Assembly (NCBI GenBank): GCA_028693555.1
Contig: JAQUVD010000025.1
Span: 1-58,920 of the forward strand
DNA: 58,920 nucleotides
Direction: 5' to 3'
Source: Hespellia sp.
GTDB taxonomy: Bacteria; Bacillota; Clostridia; Lachnospirales; Lachnospiraceae
A program made the position numbers and the translations under genes. The notes below the pieces were generated by a model. It ran no database searches. It was not told where the DNA came from and saw only the letters and a program-made list of their open reading frames with translations. Position 1 is the first letter of the stretch; the number at the start of each line of letters is the position of its first letter. Of this stretch, positions 7,491 through 15,711 are shown one piece after another.

Positions 7491-8735
7491 ATGGAGAAGA
7501 GACGAGTTGTAGTGACAGGACTTGGTGCAATTACACCAATTGGTAATAATGTTGAGAGCTTCTGGTCAGGTATCAAAGAAGGCAGAGTCGGAATCGGACC
7601 AATCACAAAATTTGATGCAGCGGAATATAAAGTACATATTGCAGCAGAGGTAAAGGATTTTGTGGCAAAAGATTATATGGATTTCAAGGCAGCCAAGAGA
7701 ATGGAATTATTCTCACAGTACGCAGTTGCAGCAGCAAAAGAAGCATTTGTGGATGCAGGAATTGATATGGCACAGGAAGATTCTTTCCGTGCAGGTGTTA
7801 TTGTAGGTTCCGGAGTCGGAAGTCTTCAACAGATTGAGACAAATTACATGAAAATCGTAGAAAAAGGACCAAACCGCGTATCACCGCTTATGGTTCCGAT
7901 GATGATCTCGAACATGGCAGCAGGAAATGTATCCATTCAGCTTGGCCTTCGTGGAAAATGTACGAATGTCGTAACCGCATGTGCTTCCGGAACAAACTGT
8001 ATCGGTGATGCATTCAGAGCCATTGAGTATGACGATGCAGACATCATGGTGGCCGGTGGAACAGAGGGAAGTATCTGTCCGACAGGCGTAGCAGGATTTG
8101 CCGGTCTGACAGCACTTACAACGAGTGAAGATCCAATGAGAGCATCGATTCCATTTGACAAGGACAGAAGTGGGTTTGTTCTCGGTGAAGGTGCCGGAAT
8201 TGTTGTACTGGAGGAGCTGGAGCACGCGAAAAAACGTGGTGCACAGATTTATGCAGAGCTTGTCGGATACGGTGCGACAGGAGATGCCTACCACATTACA
8301 TCACCTGCGGAAGATGGCGCAGGCGCAGGCATGGCAATGAAGCTGGCAATGAAAGAAGCCGGAGCAGATCCTTCTGATGTAACATACATCAATGCACATG
8401 GCACAAGCACACATCATAATGATCTGTTTGAGACACGCGCAATCAAGTATGCATTTGGGGATGCGGCAAAAGATGTTGTAATTAATTCAACAAAATCTAT
8501 GATCGGACATCTTCTGGGGGCTGCCGGTGGAGTGGAATTTGTGGTATGTGTGAAATCCATCATGGACGGATTCATTCATCAGACGGTTGGCACAAAGACA
8601 ACGGATGAAGAGTGTGATCTGAATTATGCAATCGATGCACCGATCGAAAAAAATGTAGAGTATGCGATGAGCAACTCGCTCGGATTCGGTGGACATAACG
8701 CATCATTACTTTTGAAGAAATATGCAGCAGAATAA
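7491..8735 (+). CDS. fabF: 3-oxoacyl-[ACP] synthase II
   Basis: FabF condenses malonyl-ACP with growing acyl-ACP chains. The 414-residue protein has the Cys-His-His triad: Cys in VVTACASGTNCIGDA, His in NAHGTSTHHND and His in KSMIGHLLGAAGG. The C-terminal NSLGFGGHNASLLLKK gate is present. AAAGGAG precedes the ATG. It is the only elongating condensing enzyme in the operon; no fabB or fabM was seen, so how unsaturated chains are made is not answered by this window. Confidence 0.95.
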   Translation: MEKRRVVVTGLGAITPIGNNVESFWSGIKEGRVGIGPITKFDAAEYKVHIAAEVKDFVAKDYMDFKAAKRMELFSQYAVAAAKEAFVDAGIDMAQEDSFRAGVIVGSGVGSLQQIETNYMKIVEKGPNRVSPLMVPMMISNMAAGNVSIQLGLRGKCTNVVTACASGTNCIGDAFRAIEYDDADIMVAGGTEGSICPTGVAGFAGLTALTTSEDPMRASIPFDKDRSGFVLGEGAGIVVLEELEHAKKRGAQIYAELVGYGATGDAYHITSPAEDGAGAGMAMKLAMKEAGADPSDVTYINAHGTSTHHNDLFETRAIKYAFGDAAKDVVINSTKSMIGHLLGAAGGVEFVVCVKSIMDGFIHQTVGTKTTDEECDLNYAIDAPIEKNVEYAMSNSLGFGGHNASLLLKKYAAE

Positions 8736-8770
8736 AAGTAAAGTCATGAAAAGAAAGGTTTGGAATAATT

Positions 8771-9238
8771 ATGAAATATGATCAGGTTGAAAAATTAATT
8801 GATGCGGTTTCAAAATCGGATTTAACTGCGTTCTGTTTTGAAGAAGAGGGCGTGAAGCTGTCTCTGAAAAAAGAAGAAAAGACGGTTGTAATTGAGAGTC
8901 AGGGAATGTCGGCAGCAGCTACAGCCGGAAACCAGACAGTAGGAAGTCAGACAGTAGGAGCAGCCGTGTCAGGTGCGACGGAAACAGTGCAGCCGGAGGC
9001 AGCCGGTCAGGTCGTGACATCTCCGCTTGTGGGCATGTTTTATGCCGCTCCATCAGAAGACGCAGAGGACTTCGTAAAGGTGGGAGACAGCGTTGAAGTT
9101 GGACAGGTTCTTGCCATTGTAGAGGCGATGAAGCTGATGAACGAAATTGATAGTGAGTTTGCCGGAACGGTCACAGAGGTATTGGTTCAGAACGGACAGG
9201 CAGTCGAATATGGACAGCCACTTTTTAGAATTGCATAG
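8771..9238 (+). CDS. accB: Biotin carboxyl carrier protein of acetyl-CoA carboxylase
   Basis: AccB carries biotin between the carboxylase and carboxyltransferase parts of acetyl-CoA carboxylase. The 155-residue protein has an N-terminal helical region, a flexible Ala/Thr/Gln-rich linker (about residues 45-80, with a repeated [11 protein letters not shown] motif), and a C-terminal biotinyl domain with the attachment lysine in [10 protein letters not shown]. The domain ends with the expected [17 protein letters not shown] lies about 12 bases before the start. It follows fabF by 35 bases and is ten bases before fabZ. Confidence 0.95.
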   Translation: MKYDQVEKLIDAVSKSDLTAFCFEEEGVKLSLKKEEKTVVIESQGMSAAATAGNQTVGSQTVGAAVSGATETVQPEAAGQVVTSPLVGMFYAAPSEDAEDFVKVGDSVEVGQVLAIVEAMKLMNEIDSEFAGTVTEVLVQNGQAVEYGQPLFRIA

Positions 9239-9248
9239 GAGAGCATAG

Positions 9249-9677
9249 ATGAAACATTTAGATATCAATCAGATGAAAGAAATTATTCCACACAGACATC
9301 CATTTTTATTGGTGGATTATATTGAAGATTACGAGCCGGGTAAATATGCGGTAGGTTACAAATGTGTATCCTATCGTGAAGAGTTCTTTGCGGGACATTT
9401 CCCTCAGGAACCGGTAATGCCGGGAGTGCTGACGGTCGAAGCTCTTGCGCAGGTCGGCGCAGTTGCAATTCTGAGCATGGAGGAATATAAAGGAAAGACG
9501 GCATATTTTGGTGGAATCAAGAACTGTAAATTCAAGGGGAAAATCGTTCCCGGAGATAAAGTCCGTCTGGAGACGAAGATCATCAAGCGACGCGGTCCGG
9601 TTGGCGTTGGCGAAGCAATCGCCAGTGTAGACGGCAAGACGGTCGTTATCGCGGAACTGACATTTATGATTGGATAA
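9249..9677 (+). CDS. fabZ: 3-hydroxyacyl-[ACP] dehydratase
   Basis: FabZ dehydrates 3-hydroxyacyl-ACP to the enoyl form. The 142-residue hot-dog-fold protein has the catalytic His in IIPHRHPFLLVDYI and the Glu in FPQEPVMPGVLTVEALAQ. Length and motifs match the family fully. TAGGAGAG precedes the ATG. Its place between accB and accC is the same as in the streptococcal operon. Confidence 0.95.
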   Translation: MKHLDINQMKEIIPHRHPFLLVDYIEDYEPGKYAVGYKCVSYREEFFAGHFPQEPVMPGVLTVEALAQVGAVAILSMEEYKGKTAYFGGIKNCKFKGKIVPGDKVRLETKIIKRRGPVGVGEAIASVDGKTVVIAELTFMIG

Positions 9678-9699
9678 TAGTCATCAGGAGAGGAATATC

Positions 9700-11037
9700 A
9701 TGATTAATAAAGTATTAATTGCCAACAGAGGAGAAATTGCGGTGCGCATTATTCGCGCCTGCCGTGAAATGGGGATTCAGACGGTAGCGGTCTATTCCGA
9801 AGCGGACAGAGAAGCCCTGCACACGCAGCTTGCCGATGAAGCAATCTGTATCGGACCTGCTGCGTCGAGTGAGAGCTATCTGAGCATGGAGCGAATCGTC
9901 AGTGCGACCATCGTATCCGGTGCAGATGCCATTCATCCAGGGTTTGGATTCTTATCAGAAAACAGCAAATTTGCAGAGCTTTGTGCGCAGTGCAACATTA
10001 CCTTTATTGGACCGAGTGCGGAAATTATGCGCAAGATGGGGCATAAGTCTCAGGCACGAAATACGATGATCAGTGCCGGAGTTCCAGTCATTCCGGGCAG
10101 TACAGAGGCTATTTACGATGCGAAGACAGGTGCAGAGATTGCAGCGAAAATAGGGTATCCGGTTATTGTAAAGGCTGCACTTGGCGGCGGTGGAAAAGGA
10201 ATGCGTGTTGCCGAGACACCGGAAGAATTTGAGAATAGTTTCAACACGGCACAGAAGGAAACACAGGCAGCGTTTGCGGACAACACCATGTATATCGAGC
10301 ATTTTGTACAGCATCCGAGACATATTGAATTTCAGATCTTAGCTGACAATTATGGAAATGTCATCCATCTTGGCGAGCGTGACTGTTCGGTTCAGCGAAA
10401 TCATCAGAAGATGATCGAAGAGTCGCCATCGGTCGCGATTTCCGAGGAAAAGCGAAAAGAGATGGGGGAGGCTGCGGTCAAAGCGGCGAAAGCTGCAAAC
10501 TATACGAACGCGGGCACCATTGAGTTCCTTCTTGAGAAAACGGGTAATTTCTACTTTATGGAAATGAATACGCGAATTCAGGTAGAGCATCCGGTCACAG
10601 AGTGGGTGACGGGAATCGATCTGATTAAAGAACAGATTCGCATCGCATCCGGTGAGCGTTTGAGCTATACACAGGAGGATGTGAAAATTACGGGACATGC
10701 CATCGAGTGCAGAATCAATGCAGAGAATCCGGCGAAGAATTTCCGCCCAAGCCCAGGAACTATTACAGATATGTATCTGCCGGGTGGAAAAGGTGTTCGA
10801 ATTGACGCTGCAATTTACAGCGGATACACGGTGACGCCATATTATGATTCCATGCTGGCTAAATTGATCGTGCATGCAAAGAACCGGGATGAAGCAATCA
10901 AGAAAATGCGAAGCGCGCTGGGTGAAGTCATCATTGAGGGAATTGATACGAACGTGGATTATCAGTACGAAATATTCCATAATGAGAAGTTTGTCAGCGG
11001 AGATATCGATATTGAGTTTATCAACCAAATGGAGTAG
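9700..11037 (+). CDS. accC: Biotin carboxylase of acetyl-CoA carboxylase
   Basis: AccC carboxylates biotin on AccB using ATP and bicarbonate. The 445-residue protein opens INKVLIANRGEIAVRIIRAC, has the glycine-rich ATP-grasp loop KAALGGGGKGMRV, then QRNHQKMIEESPS, and the catalytic FMEMNTRIQVEHPVTE. I chose the ATG at 9700 because AGGAGAGGA lies just before it; an in-frame TTG at 9670 overlaps fabZ. The following 500 bases before accDA contain no gene, only large palindromes, an unusual break in an operon that is otherwise tightly packed. Confidence 0.95.
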   Translation: MINKVLIANRGEIAVRIIRACREMGIQTVAVYSEADREALHTQLADEAICIGPAASSESYLSMERIVSATIVSGADAIHPGFGFLSENSKFAELCAQCNITFIGPSAEIMRKMGHKSQARNTMISAGVPVIPGSTEAIYDAKTGAEIAAKIGYPVIVKAALGGGGKGMRVAETPEEFENSFNTAQKETQAAFADNTMYIEHFVQHPRHIEFQILADNYGNVIHLGERDCSVQRNHQKMIEESPSVAISEEKRKEMGEAAVKAAKAANYTNAGTIEFLLEKTGNFYFMEMNTRIQVEHPVTEWVTGIDLIKEQIRIASGERLSYTQEDVKITGHAIECRINAENPAKNFRPSPGTITDMYLPGGKGVRIDAAIYSGYTVTPYYDSMLAKLIVHAKNRDEAIKKMRSALGEVIIEGIDTNVDYQYEIFHNEKFVSGDIDIEFINQME

Positions 11038-11041
11038 GTGT

Positions 11042-11216
11042 TTTGAGGGGATTTTTGTGGTTGTAATTGTTGCTTGAAATCGTTGCTTAAAACATTACGA
11101 TAAGCCTTCTAAAACAGATAAAAATGGAAGATTAGGCTTCCATTTTTATCTTAAGTCTTATCTTCATTGCGCAAGATGATTTCAATTATCAATTACAACC
11201 GCAAAAATCACTCAAG
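11042..11216. repeat. Large imperfect palindrome 1 in the accC-accDA gap
   Basis: The left arm begins near 11042 and the right arm ends at 11216; aligning one with the reverse complement of the other gives long matches, including GGTTGTAATTG and GATTTTTG. The core is a perfect 14-bp stem (GATAAAAATGGAAG, 11117-11130, with 11137-11150) around a 6-nt loop. No open frame is seen. It could be a MITE-like insertion or a folded RNA within the operon transcript. Confidence 0.6.
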
Positions 11217-11324
11217 ACAGCCAACATAAGGACGGCTCGATGTCCGTAAGTGTACTCACACAACAAGGCTGCGGAATGCTAAGCCTCTGCGAGTTTACAG
11301 AATCATTTATATGTCTGTCTTGAG
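11211..11324. repeat. Element 2 bounded by 10-bp inverted repeats
   Basis: CTCAAGACAG at 11211-11220 is the exact inverted repeat of CTGTCTTGAG at 11315-11324. The interior is non-coding with weak internal pairing. The left end overlaps the right arm of palindrome 1, which suggests nested or successive insertions. Confidence 0.45.
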
Positions 11325-11330
11325 TTTATA

Positions 11331-11489
11331 GGATGATCTTGGGTAGAATTGGCATCGTATACATCTTGGGGCTATGGAGGTGAGACTTAAAAATAATGGA
11401 GCACTATCGCGACATTATTTTCGTACTAAAAGGCTCATCGCAATGTGCAGCCCCAACGTATACGAGGTCGATTCTACCCAAGATCATCC
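11331..11489. repeat. Large palindrome 3 in the accC-accDA gap (MITE-like)
   Basis: The outer 19 bases, GGATGATCTTGGGTAGAAT, are repeated exactly in inverted orientation at the right end. The arms continue to match for about 42 bases, including CGTATAC and TTGGGGCT. The whole unit is about 159 bp with a non-coding centre. Exact terminal inverted repeats and small size fit a miniature inverted-repeat element. It ends about 50 bases before the accDA start. Confidence 0.6.
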
Positions 11490-11537
11490 GGAAACCCAAG
11501 AATATCAAAAAAATAGATTATAAAAAGGAGCAAAAAC

Positions 11538-13244
11538 ATGAAATTACACAATATGTTCAAGAAGACCACAGGCAGGACGCACTATATTTCCCTGCATGAG
11601 TTAAAGCCGGAAGTTCCGGAAGGACTGCTGAGGAAATGTAATAAATGTGGAGCGGCAATTATCGCCGATGATGTAAAAGACGGTTTCTATATCTGTCCGA
11701 AATGTCATGGATATTTTCGTGTACATGCATATCGTAGAATTGATATGATTGCAGATGAAGGCTCCTTTGAAGAATGGGATCAGGGACTTGTAACGAAAAA
11801 TCCGCTGGACTTTAAAGGGTATGAGCAGAAGCTTGAGCTGTTAAAAGAGAAAACAAATCTGGAAGAAGCGATTGTGACGGGGAAGGTGACAATTGGAGGA
11901 CATCCGGCAGTGCTCGGAGTCTGTGATGGACGGTTTCTCATGGCAAGCATGGGTGAGGTTGTCGGAGAGAAAATCACAAGAGCTGTTGAGCGTGCGACGA
12001 AGGAGAAGCTTCCGGTTATCTTATTTGCCTGTTCGGGCGGAGCCAGAATGCAGGAGGGCATCGTCTCTCTGATGCAGATGGCAAAGACGTCTGCTGTGCT
12101 CAAGCGCCACAGCGATGCAGGACAACTCTACATTTCCGTGCTGACAGATCCGACGACCGGCGGTGTGACCGCAAGCTTTGCGATGCTTGGAGATATTATT
12201 CTTGCAGAGCCCAAGGCGTTGATTGGCTTTGCGGGACCGCGTGTCATTGAACAGACGATTGGGGAGAAGCTGCCAAAAGGATTTCAAAGAGCGGAATTTC
12301 TGGTGGAGCATGGCTTTGTTGACCGCATCGTAGAGCGTGAAGATCAGAAAGAAGTGCTGACACAGATTCTGGAAATGCATGAAACCAAAGCAATGAGCAC
12401 TGAAATCAATACAGATGCAACGACACCAATTCCGGCAGCATCGGAAGAGGATGAAAATGCGCAGTTGGCAACCTGGGATCGCGTACAGTTATCCCGTCAC
12501 AAGAATCGTCCGGTTGGACAGATGTATATCGACAGTATGTTTACGGAATTTATTGAGTTTCATGGTGACCGCTATTACAAAGATGATAAGGCAATCATCG
12601 GGGGTATTGCAAAGTTCCACGGCATGCCGGTAACGGTGATTGCGCAGGCAAAGGGTATGAACACGAAGGAAAATATCGAGCGTAACTTCGGAATGCCATC
12701 GCCGGATGGCTACCGCAAGGCACTTCGTTTGATGAAGCAGGCGGAGAAGTTTCATCGTCCGGTAATCTGCTTTGTCGATACACCGGGAGCATTCTGTGGA
12801 TTAGAGGCAGAAGAGCGCGGACAGGGCGAGGCAATCGCCCGAAACATATATGAAATGTCAGGACTGTCAGTACCGGTTCTCTCTATTGTAATTGGAGAAG
12901 GCGGAAGCGGCGGAGCGCTCGCGATGGCAGTTGCAGATGAGGTCTGGATGCTGGAGAACTCCATCTACTCGATTCTCTCGCCAGAAGGATTCGCAAGCAT
13001 CCTGTGGAAAGACAGCAAGCGTGCGGCAGAAGCAGCGGAAGTGATGAAGCTGACAGCAAAAGATTTAAAAGAAATGGGCATCATTGAGCACATCATTGCA
13101 GAACCAGAAAGTTTTAACACAGATAATTTTATTCAGGTGACGGAGAAAATGGAGGAAGACATCGTACATTTTCTTGAAACATATACAAAGATGAGCAGGG
13201 AAGAACTGGTAGAAAAGAGATACCGGAGATTCCGCAATATGTAA
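11538..13244 (+). CDS. accDA: Fused acetyl-CoA carboxylase carboxyltransferase, beta and alpha subunits
   Basis: This 568-residue protein joins AccD and AccA, which transfer the carboxyl group from biotin to acetyl-CoA to form malonyl-CoA. The N-terminal part (to about residue 285) has the AccD zinc ribbon, CNKCG followed by CPKCHGYF, and [20 protein letters not shown]. After a linker near residues 285-300 comes an AccA-like part with [43 protein letters not shown] and [13 protein letters not shown]. The reading frame is continuous with no stop or frameshift. Separate subunits are usual, so this is a natural fusion that enforces a 1:1 ratio. AAAAAGGAG precedes the ATG. Confidence 0.93.
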   Translation: MKLHNMFKKTTGRTHYISLHELKPEVPEGLLRKCNKCGAAIIADDVKDGFYICPKCHGYFRVHAYRRIDMIADEGSFEEWDQGLVTKNPLDFKGYEQKLELLKEKTNLEEAIVTGKVTIGGHPAVLGVCDGRFLMASMGEVVGEKITRAVERATKEKLPVILFACSGGARMQEGIVSLMQMAKTSAVLKRHSDAGQLYISVLTDPTTGGVTASFAMLGDIILAEPKALIGFAGPRVIEQTIGEKLPKGFQRAEFLVEHGFVDRIVEREDQKEVLTQILEMHETKAMSTEINTDATTPIPAASEEDENAQLATWDRVQLSRHKNRPVGQMYIDSMFTEFIEFHGDRYYKDDKAIIGGIAKFHGMPVTVIAQAKGMNTKENIERNFGMPSPDGYRKALRLMKQAEKFHRPVICFVDTPGAFCGLEAEERGQGEAIARNIYEMSGLSVPVLSIVIGEGGSGGALAMAVADEVWMLENSIYSILSPEGFASILWKDSKRAAEAAEVMKLTAKDLKEMGIIEHIIAEPESFNTDNFIQVTEKMEEDIVHFLETYTKMSREELVEKRYRRFRNM

Positions 13245-13271
13245 CCGTGTCAGGAGATAGAGGAGAATACT

Positions 13272-14378
13272 ATGAAATTACCGGAACTGAAAATAGGGGA
13301 TAAAGTTGCAAGGCTGCCGATCATCCAGGGGGGAATGGGAGTCGGCATCAGCCTTGGAAATCTGGCAGGTGCCGTTGCAAAAGAAGGCGGAGTCGGCATT
13401 ATTTCTACTGCCCAGATTGGGTTTCGCGAACCGGATTTTGAGACAAATCGGCTAGAAGCAAATAGTCGGGCAATCAAAAAGGAATTTGACAAGGCAAGGA
13501 AAATTGCGCCGGAGGGCATCATTGGTTTTAATATTATGGTGGCGCTGCGCGAGTATAAGCAGCATGTTCTCGATGCAATCAAAGCAGGTGCAGATCTGAT
13601 TATTTCCGGAGCCGGTCTGCCAACTGCACTTCCGGAAATCGCAGGAGATTCCGATGTGAAGCTTGCACCCATTGTATCGACCGAGAAATCAGCCCGCGTT
13701 ATTTTAAAGTACTGGGATAAGAAATATAATCGGACTGCAGACATGATCGTGATAGAAGGACCAAAGGCTGGCGGACATCTTGGATTTACGACGGAGCAGC
13801 TGGAGGAATATACGCCGGAGGCACTGCATGCGGATGCGCAGACAACAGCGATTAGTCAGGGAAGAGCAAGCTATGAGTCCGAAACGCAGAAAATCATGGA
13901 ACTTGTGGAAACCTATGAAGAAAAATATCAATGTCACATCCCTGTTGTGTTTGCAGGCGGGATTTCGTGCAGCGCAGATGTAAATGATGCGATTGCACGG
14001 GGAGCTGACGGAGTGCAGGTGGCGACAAGATTTGTGACAACACAGGAGTGTGATGCAGACATCCGATACAAGGAGGCGTATATCAATGCGTCCAAAGAGG
14101 ATATTGTCATTGTAAAAAGTCCTGTTGGAATGCCGGGAAGAGCCATCTTGAATCCTTTCATGAAACGTGTTAAAGTAGAGGGGAAAGTGGAACACAGCCC
14201 CTGTCACGGATGTCTTGCAAGGTGTAATCCGGCAGAGATTCCATATTGTATTACGGATGGATTAATCGCAGCGGCAAAGGGTGATGTGGATCATGCCCTG
14301 TTATTTTGCGGAGCAGATGCGTACAAAGCGACAAGAATAGAGACGGTGAGGGAGGTTCTAAACTCTTTGGCCGGGTAG
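13272..14378 (+). CDS. Nitronate-monooxygenase/FabK-family flavoprotein
   Basis: This 368-residue protein is a second member of the FMN TIM-barrel family that includes FabK and nitronate monooxygenase. It has LPIIQGGMGVGISLGNLAGAV at the N-terminus, GPKAGGHLGFT, and VVFAGGISCSADVNDAIARGADGVQVATRF for phosphate and FMN binding. A C-terminal cysteine-rich stretch (HGCLARCNP) is absent from the fabK gene upstream. It lies 27 bases after accDA and 7 before the fabT-like gene, so it is co-transcribed with fatty-acid synthesis. It could be an alternative enoyl reductase or a detoxifying nitronate oxidase; sequence alone does not decide. Confidence 0.8.
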   Translation: MKLPELKIGDKVARLPIIQGGMGVGISLGNLAGAVAKEGGVGIISTAQIGFREPDFETNRLEANSRAIKKEFDKARKIAPEGIIGFNIMVALREYKQHVLDAIKAGADLIISGAGLPTALPEIAGDSDVKLAPIVSTEKSARVILKYWDKKYNRTADMIVIEGPKAGGHLGFTTEQLEEYTPEALHADAQTTAISQGRASYESETQKIMELVETYEEKYQCHIPVVFAGGISCSADVNDAIARGADGVQVATRFVTTQECDADIRYKEAYINASKEDIVIVKSPVGMPGRAILNPFMKRVKVEGKVEHSPCHGCLARCNPAEIPYCITDGLIAAAKGDVDHALLFCGADAYKATRIETVREVLNSLAG

Positions 14379-14385
14379 GAGAACC

Positions 14386-14829
14386 ATGAGGGAAACGGAC
14401 GAATATAAGAAGATTAATAATGTGCTGGTTCATTTATTCAATGAAATTCTAGAATTGGAAGAGAAAGCAATTATCACAGAAGAATTCAAGGATATCAGCA
14501 ACAATGATATGCACATTATCGAGGCGGTCGGACTGGGGGAACAGAACACGATGTCCGCAATCGCCAAGAAATTGAATATAACGGCAGGATCACTCACAAC
14601 CTCTATGAACAGTCTGGTCAACAAGAAGTACGTGACGAGAGAGCGCAGCGAAGAAGACCGCCGGGTAGTGTATATCCGCCTGCTGGATAAAGGAATCAAA
14701 GCCTACAACCACCACAAGGAATATCATGAGCAGATGACGGACGCCGTGGTGAATGGACTGGAAGAGGATGAAATGAATGTTCTGGTCAAGACGCTGGATC
14801 GTTTGTCAGAGTTTTTTGCAAAGTATTAA
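14386..14829 (+). CDS. fabT: FabT-like MarR-family repressor of fatty-acid synthesis
   Basis: The 147-residue protein has a MarR winged helix: DMHIIEAVG, then AIAKKLNITAGSLTTSMNSLVNKKYVTRERSEEDRRVVYIRL, then a long C-terminal dimerisation helix. In streptococci FabT binds DNA when loaded with long-chain acyl-ACP and represses the fab operon. Support here comes from location in the fab operon and from the TTTGAnnnTCAAA-type palindrome over the operon promoter at 3373-3387. In streptococci fabT sits near the front of the operon; here it is last, about 11 kb from the promoter. A terminator follows at once. Confidence 0.85.
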   Translation: MRETDEYKKINNVLVHLFNEILELEEKAIITEEFKDISNNDMHIIEAVGLGEQNTMSAIAKKLNITAGSLTTSMNSLVNKKYVTRERSEEDRRVVYIRLLDKGIKAYNHHKEYHEQMTDAVVNGLEEDEMNVLVKTLDRLSEFFAKY

Positions 14830-14830
14830 G

Positions 14831-14866
14831 AAAAGGGGACAGAGGGATTGTCCTCTTTTCTTTTTG
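14831..14866 (+). terminator. Rho-independent terminator of the fab operon
   Basis: AAAAGGGGACA and TGTCCTCTTTT form a stem with a short loop, followed by CTTTTT. It lies directly after the fabT-like stop codon and closes the 11-kb fab operon. Confidence 0.8.
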
Positions 14867-14913
14867 GATAAAATGCACAAAAAAAACTGCTTCTCTTTAT
14901 GGAAATTGTAATA

Positions 14914-14952
14914 TTTACAAAAAACAAAAGAAGTGATATGATTGATGCATCA
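14914..14952 (+). promoter_or_regulatory. Promoter and operator of the GntR regulator gene
   Basis: TTTACA (14914-14919) and TATGAT (14937-14942) are 17 bp apart. The palindrome TGATGCATCA (14943-14952) follows directly on the -10 box and covers the probable transcription start. The same palindrome lies before the downstream catabolic operon, so the GntR protein probably represses both its own gene and the operon. Confidence 0.7.
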
Positions 14953-14978
14953 CAAGAAATCAGTAAGAGAAAGGAGTC

Positions 14979-15623
14979 ATGAACAATTCAATGACGACAT
15001 TAAAAAAACAGGCATATAAAGCGCTGAAGCAGCAGGTGATGGACGCGGAACCGGGAACGATTCTCAGTGTTCGTAAGAGTGCAGGTGAATTGGGGCTGAG
15101 CTATACACCGGTTCGTGAAGCACTGGTGGAACTGCAGAGCGAGGGCGTGCTGGAAGTGATTCCGAATGTAGGTTTCTCTGTGGTCAAGATTGACATGAGA
15201 GCAATTCAGAATATTTATCAAAGCCGTGAATGTGTAGAGCAGTATGTCCTGCCAAAAATAATTGACAAGATTGGCACAGACGATATCATGATTCTCCGGG
15301 CTTACATTATCAGACAGAAGAAGGCGATGGAACAGGGGGATATTTCTCGATATACAGAGGTGGATGCACAATTTCATATTTACCTGATTGATTTATTACA
15401 GAACAGGCAGCTTTCCGATTTTTATCAGAGTATTCGCAATCAATACCGGATGGGCTCTAAGAAAATCGTGAAAAAGCATAGCAGTATTCCGATCGAGGAG
15501 CATGAAAGATTCCTTGATCTTGTAGAAGCACAGAAGTATCAGGAAGCACTGTCGTGTATGCAGGAACACTTGGATGCAGCGATTGAACGCATGAAGGAAG
15601 GTTATGTTCAGATAGGCGTGTAA
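14979..15623 (+). CDS. GntR/FadR-family transcription regulator of the hydroaromatic/cyclitol operon
   Basis: The 214-residue protein has an N-terminal winged helix (AYKALKQQVMDAEPGTILSV, then ELGLSYTPVREALVELQSEGVLEVIPNVGFSV) and an all-helical FCD-type ligand-binding domain. FCD domains bind carboxylic acids through a metal and release DNA. The likely ligand is the acid substrate or an intermediate of the next operon; this is inferred from location. Two copies of a TGATGCATCA palindrome flank this gene, one over its own promoter and one before the HMGL-like gene. ATG at 14979 lies close to AAGGAG; an ATG at 14991 is a possible alternative. Confidence 0.85.
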   Translation: MNNSMTTLKKQAYKALKQQVMDAEPGTILSVRKSAGELGLSYTPVREALVELQSEGVLEVIPNVGFSVVKIDMRAIQNIYQSRECVEQYVLPKIIDKIGTDDIMILRAYIIRQKKAMEQGDISRYTEVDAQFHIYLIDLLQNRQLSDFYQSIRNQYRMGSKKIVKKHSSIPIEEHERFLDLVEAQKYQEALSCMQEHLDAAIERMKEGYVQIGV

Positions 15624-15656
15624 ACGAAAAAACTATCTGAACATATTTTCAAAGAC

Positions 15657-15680
15657 AAGTGATGCATCACTTAGCATCAC
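15657..15680 (+). promoter_or_regulatory. GntR operator before the catabolic operon
   Basis: AAGTGATGCATCACTT (15657-15672) is a perfect 16-bp palindrome whose core TGATGCATCA matches the operator over the GntR gene promoter. A further half-site AGCATCAC follows at 15673-15680. It lies 40 bases before the first structural gene. I see no strong -35/-10 pair here, so the promoter may be weak or the GntR transcript may read through. Confidence 0.7.
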
Positions 15681-15711
15681 ATAAAATCGCTAGAAAGGAA
15701 AGGGTGGAGAA

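Noticed and set aside
10339-11028. Long open frame (229 codons) on the minus strand
   Set aside because: It lies wholly inside accC on the opposite strand, has no ribosome site and no recognisable family; it is a shadow of codon bias in accC.
11396-11599. 67-codon open frame before accDA
   Set aside because: It crosses palindrome 3 and overlaps the accDA start in another frame, with no ribosome site.
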